The notes under the pieces were generated by a model, which worked only from the letters and a program-made list of their open reading frames with translations, had not been told where the DNA came from and made no database searches. From NCBI GenBank assembly GCA_964304625.1, contig OZ199839.1, positions 5,766,001 to 5,830,000 on the forward strand: 64,000 bases of DNA, given 5' to 3'. Source of the DNA: Kudoa neothunni (Eukaryota > Cnidaria). Positions 25,406 through 36,930 of this stretch are shown here, in pieces; positions within the stretch are counted from its first letter, which is position 1; every line of letters begins with the position of its first letter. Made by a program: the position numbers and the translations under genes.

Positions 25406-26999
25406 TTTTTATGGGTGTTTATTTTGTTGGCGTGCTTCCCTATCATCATCATCATCATCAGCATCATCATCTATATATCGATTGACTTACTCATTGATTT
25501 CGCTATCCTAATATATCTTATTTGGTGTTACTTTGGTTTCAGTTGTTGGATTGGATTAGTAGTTAATGTTTTTTTTGGAGTGATTCAATAATTGGATGTT
25601 GTCTTTAACATTACTCCTCAATGAAGAATTAGTTATATTTTTCATTCTCAGATTAGATAAAATCTATTCAATTTATATCAATGTACAAACTCTCTCTAAG
25701 ACGATTTTGAACTAGAAAAATTGAATGATTTCTAATTTAAATATGATCACGTGCTAGTGAGTTTTCCCCATAAAAAATTAATTCATGACTAGCTTATATA
25801 TTTATTCTAATTATTATATATGAGAATAAATTGTAAATTTTTAAACGTTTTTTAGCTTCTCCAATTTTAAAATCTAATAATAACGATCTGTAACAAAATC
25901 GTAAAAAAATGAATGAGAACGTTATGAGTTAGAATTTTCGTAGCCGTATACTATACTATTACCAATGATTCAAATGTCACAAATGAAATACACGATTTCT
26001 TGAATTTTTATTGCCATATAATGCTTATCTGTTTTAAAAAATGTTATTTCGAGTTTGAGCGCGCTTCGCACAGAAAAATCGATTAAACCATTTATTGACT
26101 CGTTTTTAAACATAAATTCATTTGTATAAGGATAAGAAGTTTGTACATTCTATATTTTTCTTTATTTTAGAATGGTTGATTTTCGATCCATAATAGGATG
26201 TAAACTACATAGATCATCTGGATCTTCTCTCATAAAGGGTTGTTTATGATGTATTAAAATATAATAAATTTTAGATATTGACATTTTGACTAATAATTGT
26301 TGCTTTTGGCACTCATCATCAGAGTTACTAGTGCATGATTTGCTATTAAACTCTCCCTCTTCATCTTCGTTTTTGTTAGTTAGAAATGTTGCAGCTGAAA
26401 ATTTTTCGCTCTGTCAATAGGATTCTACCGAGAGTTGAATATTTTTTATATATACACAATATATTTATCTCCAAAGCGTATAATTATTCTACTGCTACGA
26501 CCAAATTTCGAGGCGGCCCATTTTTGAACCCTTCATTGATTAAAATAAATTATAACCATTTACAATTTTAAATTTTTCCTCTGCATTCCTCTTTATTCTT
26601 GACATGGTCAAATTTACTACGCAATGTCGAATCAAAATTTATTAATAGTTAGAAAATTCAAGAGATTAAGCAATTCCGCGATATAGAGGCACGAATGTAT
26701 TTAAAGAAATTCTGTTGATATCACTTATTTTCCGTAATAATATTTTTAAGAGAAAGTATTCTTCTGACATATTTTCTAAGATTGTACGAAACCATTGAAT
26801 CATTGATTTATACAAATAATTGCTTATTTAATTTTAATCAAATGAAATCCAGAAAATACTGCTATTAAAATATTTTTTTTGTCCAATTGTTTTAACATCG
26901 ACCTATTGAAATAGTAAAAAGACTAAGATAAGAATATTTTATTTAAAAATATTGTTGAATAAATTTATTTCTTTTCCCCTAATAATTCGGTGGCATTCT
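25406..26999. other. Gene-poor stretch with a CAT repeat
   Basis: A CAT trinucleotide repeat lies at about 25443-25472. A 61-codon ORF at 26386-26571 starts with a presequence-like stretch (basic, Ser/Tyr-rich, ending near YNYSTATTKF), but I do not recognise it. Confidence 0.4.
26386..26571 (+). CDS. Small ORF with mitochondrial-presequence-like N-terminus, unrecognised
   Basis: 61 codons: MLQLKIFRSVNRILPRVEYF leads into a Ser/Thr-rich segment and then FRGGPFLNPSLIKIN. Arg-rich, acid-poor N-terminus typical of matrix targeting. No family recognised and no support beyond composition; it could be chance or the first exon of a longer gene. Confidence 0.25.
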   Translation: MLQLKIFRSVNRILPRVEYFLYIHNIFISKAYNYSTATTKFRGGPFLNPSLIKINYNHLQF

Positions 27000-27003
27000 T
27001 TAA

Positions 27004-28125
27004 CCCTCTAATCATCCCCAAAACGATGAACGTGTAACGTGTAATGGATTTTGGGGTAAATTTTAGCCCACATTTTTTTTGAATTATAACACTTTAAAGA
27101 ATCTAATAATCAATATTGTGATATAATTTTTAATTCCTATGGATGAAACATTGACAAATGCATATTAAATTTTGACGTAATCCCCACGATAATCGGCTTC
27201 GTTTACGATCCGTCTTATGTCGGTACACATCGATGTTTCATTAATAAAATATTTGCGTTAATTCAGCGGAATTAAATGTGTTGTGCCAGTTGAAATATTA
27301 AAAATAAACTCTAAAAATTTTCGCATCATTCGAACAATTTTTTTATCATTTTTCCTCTCACTGTATCCACATGTTGCTCGCTTTACATTATGGTATGAAG
27401 ACATTAAGAAGAGGTTCCTGGTGGGGTGCATAAACCGTAAACAATGATTAGACATTTTTTCGCTTTGTTTGTGGAATTTGTTGCCAACAATGTTTTGTAT
27501 AATTGTTCAACAATTTCTTTAAGAATATCACGCATTTTGATTTATTAGGAACATAAGATACCAACATATACTTTTCACAGAATACAAAAATGCTGCCACA
27601 ACGGGATTTATTTGGTGATGATTGGAGGCACGGTGGTATCTCTAATTTTTGACATGTCTCTATGCTCAATTTTTCCAACAATTTTCAGAAAGAAACATCG
27701 CGAAGAAGACACTTTCGTCAACAACATGATGTTCATTCTCGCATAAACAAAATTCATCAATGAAATCATTACAATCACACATCTTCATATAATTCGCGCA
27801 TGCGATTTAATTAATTTATCTAACATTTTCTTACTTTCTACAAAAACTAACCATAGGAATTTTATTATATGTAAGGTCAAAGTTGTTTACATTTTTTGAA
27901 ATATTTTTAATCAAAAAAAACATGGGGTAAATTTTACTCTAAAAACAATTACAAGATAAAATAAAAATTAAAACTTATACAATAATTTCTCGAAGAAAAT
28001 GTTGTCGTCAAACAAAAGATAAAAGAATATTAAAAGAATACCTGGAATCTATTAGGTATCACTTTACTGTATAAAAAGATATACCATTAACAATGTCGTT
28101 TTGGGGTAAAATTTATCCCCACATG
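27004..28125 (-). mobile_element. piggyBac-like element copy 2, degraded
   Basis: The left end is textbook: target TTAA (27000-27003), then CCCTCTAAT matching the right end of copy 1. The right end shares the subterminal GTCGTTTTGGGGTAAAATTT block, but its outermost bases are not recognisable. Minus-strand fragments at 27258-27681 encode piggyBac DDE-domain pieces (YVPNKSKCVIFLKK; HNVKRATCGYSERK). Orientation is opposite to copy 1. The fragments lie in more than one frame, so the transposase is dead. Confidence 0.85.
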
Positions 28126-28214
28126 CTTCAACGGTATATTCTTATACAAAGAATTCTAGACGTATTCTTTCGAGTGGTCGATTTTAATGTGATCGTAGAC
28201 AAACTCGTCTATAT

Positions 28215-28994
28215 CAGAGGTCACCAAAGTATGGCCCTCCAACACATTCAATCTGGCCCGCGGTGTCCCCCCAGCATTCGAATGTGTTTGCGCGCGAAAA
28301 ATTGTGTTGACTTACTTGAATGTTTTTATTTTATCTTAATTGAAACAAAAGTGATCATCCGCACACTAATATAGCATGATTATGAGTGTAAAACGTACGA
28401 ATCGATAAGATTTGATTTATATACTTCCGATAATTTAGAATTCTTAATTATTTAAACTTATGAATGAAATTCATTAACTCTAAGTTTTAACCTGGTTGAG
28501 TTTAATAGATTTGATACCAGAAATTTAAAATAAGGAAGCAATAACCATCATCTTTCCTCGGATATTTACTAGCATCATATACATTATTTTACAGAATTAT
28601 GTAATCATCTGTAATTGATGATGAATAAAGAAATAATAACAAATTTGAAACTCGACAAATGAACATCGTATTAACATCAACACAACTTGAGTATGATTAA
28701 TTTAATAAACCTTGAATTGTATGCCTGAAAAACTTGCGATTCTTCATTACTACCACAAATTACACCAATTTCGTGATTATTTTGAATTATAAAATAGACA
28801 TGGATGGTTCGTAATCCCATTGGGGACCTCAAAACTGAAATATATCAAATCCTGTCAGGGGAATCAGTGTTCTGTTTCACATTCAAATACACATTCATTA
28901 TTTGTTTATATTAATATTATTTTCGTTTCATTTTTATGACTGCTTTTCGACAAAAATTTTTCATCCGACCAACTAAAAACTTTGGTGACCCTTG
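28215..28994. mobile_element. Non-autonomous hAT-like element, family A copy 1
   Basis: Ends CAGAGGTCACCAAAG and CTTTGGTGACCCTTG are inverted. The flanking octamers GTCTATAT and ATCTATTT agree at 6 of 8 bases, as expected for an old 8-bp duplication. The internal sequence is shared with the element at 60141-61032. No ORF of note. Confidence 0.75.
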
Positions 28995-29792
28995 ATCTAT
29001 TTCATTATTGGCCACCAACTACTAATCATTTAATATGATTGACCCTTATCGAATTTCTCTCTTAATGATGGGTAAAATCGTCGCCGAATTCCGCTTCTCT
29101 ACATTGAAGTACCTCATTTTTTCAAGATTCCTCACTCCATACGTACAAGTTTACATTAAGCAATTCCAAATATCATGGGATTATCAACTCCTCTATCATG
29201 CTTATCTCTTCTTAGCGACGTATCTATTTTCAATATTTGATAAAGTAGTGGCTCCATAAAATACTGACTAATGATTTATGATTTATCAAAAAATTCAACT
29301 TCATAAGGAAAATAATAGCTAAACTTCAATTTCCAGCATCTAATAAATACAAAAAATATTTATTTGGGGACGTTTTCCATACATCTCCTCTTAGGCAACA
29401 TGCCGGATTTTTATTTCTTTCCCATAGAGAAAGCATTCATCAATTTCTTTGATTAAATCTCCCCCTCCAAGTTTATTTCTATTTCTATTTTATCGAAGGA
29501 TTACTCGTTGATTTTGCGACTTTTTTAAAATCATATTAAAACTGTCAACGTACTTAACTTATTTTTTTATTTCAATTAAAATAATCGCATCATTGCGTTA
29601 ACGATGTAATTTTTAAAATATTTTGTAATCTTAACTTAATAACTCCGAAATATTACGATCAAATATTTCTTGTAACTATTCTATTTAAAAGTTTTAGAGC
29701 ATTTTACAGAATTTTACAAAATTTAAATATTATTGCATAAAAACGAGCAAAAAACACCGACTATAAACAGATCAGTACAATAAAATGCATCT
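28995..29792. other. Gene-free stretch before the XTBD gene
   Basis: A 74-codon ORF at 29035-29259 shows no family resemblance. Nothing else seen. Confidence 0.4.
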
Positions 29793-30035
29793 CTAGCTAG
29801 GAATATCGTTATCTAGTCTTTTTATTAGTTCTGCATCAAATTCTGCGATAGTGGCTTCTAATTCTTGTGGATAACGATTTTTCATAAATGTCATATTCGA
29901 CCACACCATGGAAAGCGTGAGAAGTCGCTCATTTGACAGATTTTTGTCTTTTGATTTCATGATTTCGATAAATTTCATTCGACGTTGGTAAACTTTTTGT
30001 GTTTCTCCCAGAGAAATGGGGAAATTTTCTTCCAT
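29793..30035 (-). CDS. Small XTBD (XRN2-binding) domain protein, CDKN2AIPNL-like, single exon
   Basis: 80 residues. RLLTLSMVWSNMTFMKNRYP aligns with the XTBD core of human CDKN2AIPNL (RLDQLLSLSMVWANHLFLG). The upstream Gln/Arg-rich helix (QKVYQRRMKFIEIMKSK) matches the W..RM.FI pattern of the same domain. Known XTBD proteins bind and steady the nuclear 5'-3' exonuclease XRN2. This one is little more than the bare domain, shorter than the human protein (116). Start ATG at 30035. It is divergently paired with FIG4, starts 199 bp apart. Confidence 0.8.
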   Translation of the reverse strand: MEENFPISLGETQKVYQRRMKFIEIMKSKDKNLSNERLLTLSMVWSNMTFMKNRYPQELEATIAEFDAELIKRLDNDIPS

Positions 30036-30234
30036 AACTTTTCAAAGCTAACTTCGACTGTGCGCATGCGCCCAAAAATATATTACTCGCTACGTATAAA
30101 CCATGATAATATTGATTTAATTTATTTTGTATTTCTTATTTGAATACTCAGCCGCATATATTTGTTAAAAAATATTATTAATTTTATAATGCGGCAGTTC
30201 GTTAGAATTCGTGTGATATAAACAGCTGTAAACA
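30036..30234. promoter_or_regulatory. Shared promoter of XTBD gene and FIG4, with NRF1-like site
   Basis: 199 bp between divergent starts. It contains TGCGCATGCGC at 30061-30071, 26 bp upstream of the XTBD start codon and about 165 bp from FIG4. The motif matches the NRF1 consensus, which in animals is common in bidirectional housekeeping promoters. Confidence 0.5.
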
Positions 30235-33200
30235 ATGTATATCAATTCGATCAAAGTTTATGTGTGTGAAAAGGTAGCTAAAAAATTCACGTTAATCTAA
30301 ATATTTTTTGAAATATGTTTTTATTTAATATGCGTGATAGAAATTGTTTCTGATTGGCCTATCGAAAGATAAATTGAATTTTCGTTTGCTAATCATCCAT
30401 TACAATGATCAACGTCCGGATAAGGGGTTACAATTTGAGGAGATTGAAGTGAGAAAATTTTTTCCGTTTCCGCATGAAAAAACTTCGTTTATGTAGGAAT
30501 GGCAAGAAACAACTACAATGATGGACTCATTGCAAAAATTCAAACAAGATCCTTCCAGTTCTATCAGTTATAGGCTGAAAATAAAGGCCCTAATAGGTAG
30601 AATAGGGTTATATAAGTGAAAATTATTTCCAAGCTTTTTTCTAGGATTTATTAAATTTTTCAACATTACTACATTATTTATGTGGTTTCAAAAAAGATGT
30701 ACAGATTTTCTGCTTATTTATCGATCGACAATCTAAATTTATTTGATTGCATAATAGTGTGGCCAATATTGGTTTCCATGAAATTTTCACAGTAGTCCAA
30801 ACAAAAACTACCCTGATTGGGTCGTTGTTTTCCAACTCATTTGACTTAAGCGCTGAGGAGAAAATGTATTTTTTAATTCGCCCTAATTTATTGTTATTTT
30901 AATTTGAACCTAGTTATTGGAGGTTGTATAACAATTTTGATATGAACCACAATTTTTATTACAGGTAATTAAAATTAAATCAGAATAGATGTATTAATTG
31001 GGTTGTGATTGATTTTAGCCCCACCTATGACCTTAGACATACAGTACAATTTAACAGTGGCCCAAAGGGGAACTATTTTAATGAATGCTCGTCCCCTCTT
31101 TCCACGTGTCCACATGACAGCAATCATTACTGCAAAAAATTCGTTTGGAACTATTATCATACAAAACCACTTCGAAACGCTCACATCTCCAAGTACTGGA
31201 TTATGGACCTGATTCATGGGTTTGTTGCCCAGAATAGTAATTATCTAGTGATCACTGTAGTTGATAATGAGCGCTTAGGAGTGGATATAAATGGCAGACG
31301 TTTATTTATCACTCTCATTGCTAGACGTTCTAGAAAATACGCTGGCACAAGATATTTGAAACGAGGTTCCAATGATAAGGTAATATATGAGTTTGTGAAG
31401 ATTCTCTAAAATTTGTATGGACCTAGGGATACGCTGCGAATGAAGTGGAAACCGAACAGATTTTCCACGAAACATGCTCATTGTTTCGGCTGAAATTATC
31501 CTCCTATACTCAAATGAGGGGATCTGTTCCATTTAACTGGTCACAGGTAATTCATCTAATTGATTCATATATATATATATATATATATAATAATGTATAT
31601 TTACGTGTTGTGATGATATTCTATTTCACATAGACTACCAATCAAAGTTCCATCACTCCTAAACCTCCCATTGTTGGTAATATGAACATTTTGTTGTTTT
31701 TGCGCCCTAAATTATAAAAATTATTTAATCCATTAGTGAGCATTTACGATCCCTATTATGTGAGCGGGGGAAAACATTTCCAACAACTTCTCACACAATA
31801 TGGCTCACCGATTATTTGTTTGAATTTGGTTAAAGTATTATTAGTTTTTATAATAATTTGTCATTGTCATTGTGTTTGGATTTTTGATATTTGGCGTGGT
31901 TGAAGGCAGTGGAAAAATTCATTCGCGAAGGTATCCTAACTCGAGGCTTGGAGGGAATGACCAAATATTTGAATCAATTTATCATTCCTCAACACCAACT
32001 ACAATATATACCTTTCGATATGGCAAGAATTAAGAAGAGGTATGTTAAAAACAAAGCGAAAAGTTTATTCTAATATTCTTTATTGGTAGAATAAATAAGT
32101 TTGCATTGATTAATCTGATCAAATTAGCGAAAAAAGTGTTTATAAAACTGTTAGTGTGAGTTTTATTTTGGTGATTGATGAAGTTGGTGAAACGAACAGG
32201 ATTTTTCCTCAATGCAAACAATCCATTCTTTCCTACCCAACCAATAAACAAGTAGTTTTTTGAGTCTCATTTATATTTATTGTTGTTCAGGGCATTCAAA
32301 AAGATAACAACTACTCAGGTAGTCGACATTGATATAGATGTTGAATTCAAATAATTATGTGTTCGATAGCATGGGGTGATTCGTCTGAATTGTGTGGATT
32401 GTTTGGATCGCACAAATGTGGCCCAATTTTTAGTCGGCTACAATGCGCTCATATTCCAAATGGCTGCATTCGGATTAATAAACGACTTTACACTTAAAAT
32501 TGACAGTCCTATTGTTGCCATACTTGAGGAATTGTATGATGCCCATGGTGACACTCTTGCTATGCAGTATGGAGGTTCCATGACAGCACATCGAATCAAC
32601 ACCTACATCAAATCTGCACCTTGGTCTGATGTTTCAAGAGATTTGGTTCAAAATGTTTCTCGTTATTTGAACAATGCCTTCCAAGGTTAATTCACAAACA
32701 AAGTCACTTATTTGATTAAATTTTTTTGATTAGATCACGAAAAACAACAAGCTATCAATCTTTTTCTTGGGGTGTATCGTCCTTATGAGATGGTCGCTAA
32801 AACTTCCATACCACTTTGGGAAATGATTTCCGATTATGATATACATTTTTTAAAATTAAAAAATATTCAGCGCTATCATCCTCTTGATAAGTAGGAGTTT
32901 GCTGTAATGTTTTAGGTTGTTGAAGGCGTTTGTTTAGGTTAACATTGTGGTGTCCTATCGAGATGTACCAATTTCTACCGTATGCTAGAGTGAAACCGAG
33001 TAATTATCTTAATAGGTCATATCATAGTAGTTTTTTATCGAATATTGCGTTAGTTGACCAAAAAAATTATCGCAATGATAAAATGTTTGGAAAGTTCGAG
33101 AAAGAATATCTGATCAATCTCCATTACCAACCTGAAAAATATAAATCCTTTCCGTCCTTGTTCATCTTTGATATGCCTACAGTTAACCTGACGTATGTTG

Positions 33201-33781
33201 GTGTTAGTGAGTTGATTGAGGAATTTGTTTTTTTAGATATCGCATGGATTCAAATGTTTCCAGGCAATCTCTCTCACTCTCACAACCAACTACTTCTAAC
33301 GTTTCTCAGAATATCACAGAAACTTCAACCAACATCAATAACACAAAACAAGATAAACCTTCTCAGTCCATCCTTCACGTCACCTCATTCTCGAAAACAC
33401 TACAAACTAACCCTAAAGACCTAGAATTGTATCAACAGTATCATCTTCTATAATTGGTTTAGGCGTTGGGATTTCAACATTTGGAAATAGGTATTTAAAT
33501 AAAGAACGTGCTAAAGAATTATTACTCTCATTCAGTCCTCAAGTACATCAGGACCAATTGTCTAAAAAGTATTGCTTCATTAGATTAAAAAACTAATTTT
33601 TAATCAAAGTCTATTTAGTGATGACAAACTTCTTGAGTACTATTCAACTGACATCAAAATAACATCGACTACTTATGAGGATGTTGAGATATATAAAAAC
33701 GCCTTAAATGGATGGAAACAACCCGCTTGTCAAGACATTCTGAATTTTTACCATAATTATTTTTATTCGAATCAAAATTAA
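30235..33781 (+). CDS. FIG4: FIG4-type polyphosphoinositide 5-phosphatase (SAC domain), about 20 exons
   Basis: Acts with PIKfyve and VAC14 on endolysosomal PI(3,5)P2. Exons rebuilt: 30235-30273, 30341-30448, 30497-30596, 30645-30684, 30758-30865, 30914-30964, 31019-31236, 31279-31379, 31427-31546, 31634-31676, 31737-31834, 31906-32039, 32090-32135, 32184-32251, 32291-32318, 32370-32685, 32734-32890, 32926-33192, 33237-33568, 33610-33781. Matches to human FIG4 include YDLRHTVQFN, RRLFITLIARRS, YAANEVETEQI, QMRGSVPFNWSQ, YGSPIICLNLVK, LVKRTGFFLN and the CX5R catalytic site CVDCLDRTN (32391-32417). The C-terminal DLELYQQY and DVEIYKNAL blocks resemble the two acidic-Tyr motifs of the human tail. 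Near 33430-33465 the frame changes inside the exon without a phase-matching intron; a one-base indel is simplest. The fourth exon's 3' edge is uncertain. Introns are 35-87 nt. Confidence 0.9.
31565..31589 (+). repeat. (TA)n microsatellite inside a FIG4 intron
   Basis: About 12 TA units within the 87-nt intron 31547-31633. Confidence 0.85.
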
Positions 33782-33903
33782 TTTTTTTATTAATTTTATT
33801 AAAAAAGTTTTTTTTTAATTTAGACCTATCTCAAAAATAATAACTAATATGTTATTTTTCTGTGAATTCTTCTGGCTTTTTAGCCAACAAGTTTAAATTT
33901 AAA

Positions 33904-35510
33904 ATGAGTACAAACCGAAGATCAATTGATAATTTGTTGACAGAATGGGTTGATTCGGAAATTATAGATGAAAATCTGGTTCGCAAATATTACCAAATAA
34001 AACTACCTATGCAACAAAATAGAGTTGTATAACACGTCAACTCGAAGAAAACATATATCTACGAAATTATCTCATGAAAATTCCCAATCAGTTCTTAATC
34101 TCCTTTTTAGAGATAGGAATAACATTGGTATCGAAATAGATTTGGTTTCCATGGTTGTATATGATGGTGTTCCATCGATAAAAAAGTACCTTACACATGT
34201 TTTTGGCTAAATACTGTGTGCCTTCCAGATCATTACCTAATAGTCGAGCAGTCGAGCAGTCGAGCCCTGGTTGAAAAGCAACTGCCATTTCTATTTCAAC
34301 AAAATAATGAATGTGTGAAATTATTGCTAAAAAATGAGCGACTTTCTCTCATTATCGATGAATCGCCAGATTTTAGAAATAGGACTTTGTTAAATATTTT
34401 GGCTTGTTTTTACGATTATGAGACATCAACGAGGAGAGTACTTATGCTTGGTTCAACAATTCTTCGTGAATGCAATGCCATTATAATTGTCAATGAAGTG
34501 TTGGAAACCCTAAATAATTACAAAATTCTGTGGAAACAATGTATGACAATTGTATCTGATTCTACACCATATATGAAAAAAATATTAAAGAAGTGTATCT
34601 ACCATGTATCATAATATCATAATATTATTAGGATACCGTGTTTTTCCCATCTTATACATTTGTCCGTGAAAAAATCAATAGATACTGTATTCCACGATGT
34701 CAAACATTTCTGGATGAAATTTTCTGCATTGCTAAGTAAAAACTAGCTTTTTGCATTATTTGGATAAACAAAAAATCAAATATCGTAAAGAAATTCCAAT
34801 TGACATTAGGTGGTCCAGCTTTTACAAGTGTTTTCTTTACTGTAGATGTACATATTATTTCCCAGAAATAAAAGAACTTTTTCTGGAATCCGGGCACGAA
34901 TCTCTCCAAATTTATTAAATACATAGAACTCTCCGAAGAATCTTTTAACGAATTGTCTATTTATATACATTTTATATCTTCCCATGATCCATTATACAAA
35001 TTCTCATCCCCAATTGAATTTGATAATTCCTTTGGATTTCCACAACTTTACAATTGGATACACAATAAATATTATATTCCTTAGGAAGAAGAAATATTAA
35101 GCGATTATGAAAATGTTATTTCAATATTTCCTCTTGGACGTCGACAATAGATCTTGGAGAAAATGACACAATTCATCGATTCTTTGATTTTAGAACTATC
35201 AATAATAGAGACAAAGTAGACTGTGGGTTGTTTTCCTTCACCTGATTTCTTAAAAATGTTAATTTCTCCTTATGTTGAAAGCAAGGACCTTGATGGACTC
35301 AAGAGTGAATATATAAACTTCCCTGAATGTGACGATCATGGAGAAAATTTTGAAATTACGTCGAAAGAAGAGTATATTAAAAAGTATCCCATACTTTCAA
35401 AAGTTGCTTTAGATTTAACTTCAGTTCAGCTGTCTTCGATCGCAGTTGAACGTAGCTTTTTAAAATTAAATCATATATTGACTATGGATAGGGGGAACTG
35501 TTTAATTTAA
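33904..35510 (+). pseudogene. hAT-family transposase remnant
   Basis: Begins MSTNRRSIDNLLTEWVDSE at 33904 and ends in the hAT dimerisation block VALDLTSVQLSSIAVERSF (about 35400-35460). The catalytic region shows LSLIIDESPDF (first Asp) and TIVSDSTPYMKK (second Asp region). The pieces at 34025-34210, 34216-34614, 34700-34924 (opposite-strand shadow only) and 35223-35510 lie in different frames with internal stops, so several indels have occurred. Terminal repeats were not found. The minisatellite begins 170 bp downstream. Confidence 0.8.
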
Positions 35511-35682
35511 CCTATTTTGATTTTGATGCTTGTTTTTTCAAATTTCTACGCATTGCTTTATTGCTCATTGCATGATTAAAAATAAACGTCGAAAACGGCA
35601 ATGCCTATTTATTATACAACACAGCTAGCTTTAATAGAGACCACGAATTAATGCATTAACACATTAATAGTATATTCAATCC
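35511..35682. other. Spacer between hAT remnant and minisatellite
   Basis: No feature recognised. Confidence 0.4.
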
Positions 35683-36930
35683 GGTTAACGTAGGTTAATG
35701 TAGGTTAACGTAGGTTAATGTAGGTTAACGTAGGTTAATGTAGGTTAACGTAGGTTAATGTAGGTTAACGTAGGTTAATGTAGGTTAACGTAGGTTAATG
35801 TAGGTTAACGTAGGTTAATGTAGGTTAACGTAGGTTAATGTAGGTTAACGTAGGTTAATGTAGGTTAATGTAGGTTAACGTAGGTTAATGTAGGTTAACG
35901 TAGGTTAATGTAGGTTAATGTAGGTTAACGTAGGTTAATGTAGGTTAATGTAGGTTAATGTAGGTTAACGTAGGTTAATGTAGGTTAATGTAGGTTAACG
36001 TAGGTTAATGTAGGTTAATGTAGGTTAACGTAGGTTAATGTAGGTTAACGTAGGTTAATGTAGGTTAACGTAGGTTAATGTAGGTTAACGTAGGTTAATG
36101 TAGGTTAATGTAGGTTAACGTAGGTTAATGTAGGTTAATGTAGGTTAACGTAGGTTAATGTAGGTTAACGTAGGTTAATGTAGGTTAACGTAGGTTAATG
36201 TAGGTTAATGTAGGTTAACGTAGGTTAACGTAGGTTAATGTAGGTTAATGTAGGTTAACGTAGGTTAATGTAGGTTAATGTAGGTTAACGTAGGTTAACG
36301 TAGGTTAATGTAGATTAATGTAGGTTAACGTAGGTTAATGTAGATTAATGTAGGTTAACGTAGGTTAATGTAGGTTAATGTAGGTTAACGTAGGTTAATG
36401 TAGGTTAATGTAGGTTAACGTAGGTTAATGTAGGTTAATGTAGGTTAACGTAGGTTAATGTAGGTTAACGTAGGTTAATGTAGGTTAACGTAGGTTAATG
36501 TAGGTTAATGTAGGTTAACGTAGGTTAACGTAGGTTAATGTAGGTTAATGTAGGTTAACGTAGGTTAATGTAGGTTAATGTAGGTTAACGTAGGTTAACG
36601 TAGGTTAATGTAGATTAATGTAGGTTAACGTAGGTTAATGTAGGTTAATGTAGGTTAACGTAGGTTAATGTAGGTTAATGTAGGTTAATGTAGGTTAACG
36701 TAGGTTAATGTAGGTTAATGTAGGTTAACGTAGGTTAATGTAGGTTAATGTAGGTTAACGTAGGTTAATGTAGGTTAATGTAGGTTAATGTAGGTTAACG
36801 TAGGTTAATGTAGGTTAATGTAGGTTAACGTAGGTTAATGTAGGTTAATGTAGGTTAACGTAGGTTAATGTAGGTTAATGTAGGTTAACGTAGGTTAATG
36901 TAGGTTAACGTAGGTTAACGTAGGTTAATA
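35683..36930 (+). repeat. 10-bp minisatellite TAGGTTAA(C/T)G, about 124 units
   Basis: A perfectly phased 10-bp tandem array of about 1.25 kb. Units differ almost only at one site, TAGGTTAACG against TAGGTTAATG. Three units read TAGATTAATG (36311, 36341, 36611). The first 17 or so units alternate C and T forms (20-bp higher-order unit); later parts favour a 30-bp T-T-C pattern. 36071-36340 is identical to 36371-36640, a 270-bp match at 300-bp offset, showing recent unequal exchange or replication slippage. The unit holds the palindrome GTTAAC and is TAGG-rich but is not a standard animal telomere repeat. Confidence 0.98.

Noticed and set aside
33463-33580. Considered a separate DNAJC19-like gene (IIGLGVGISTFGNRYL)
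   Set aside because: Spacing to the following DVEIYKNAL block fits the FIG4 tail better, and no independent start codon exists.
35683-36930. Minisatellite as a CRISPR array or as a telomere
   Set aside because: There are no spacers between identical repeats, and the 10-bp unit is not the TTAGGG or TTAGG telomere repeat.
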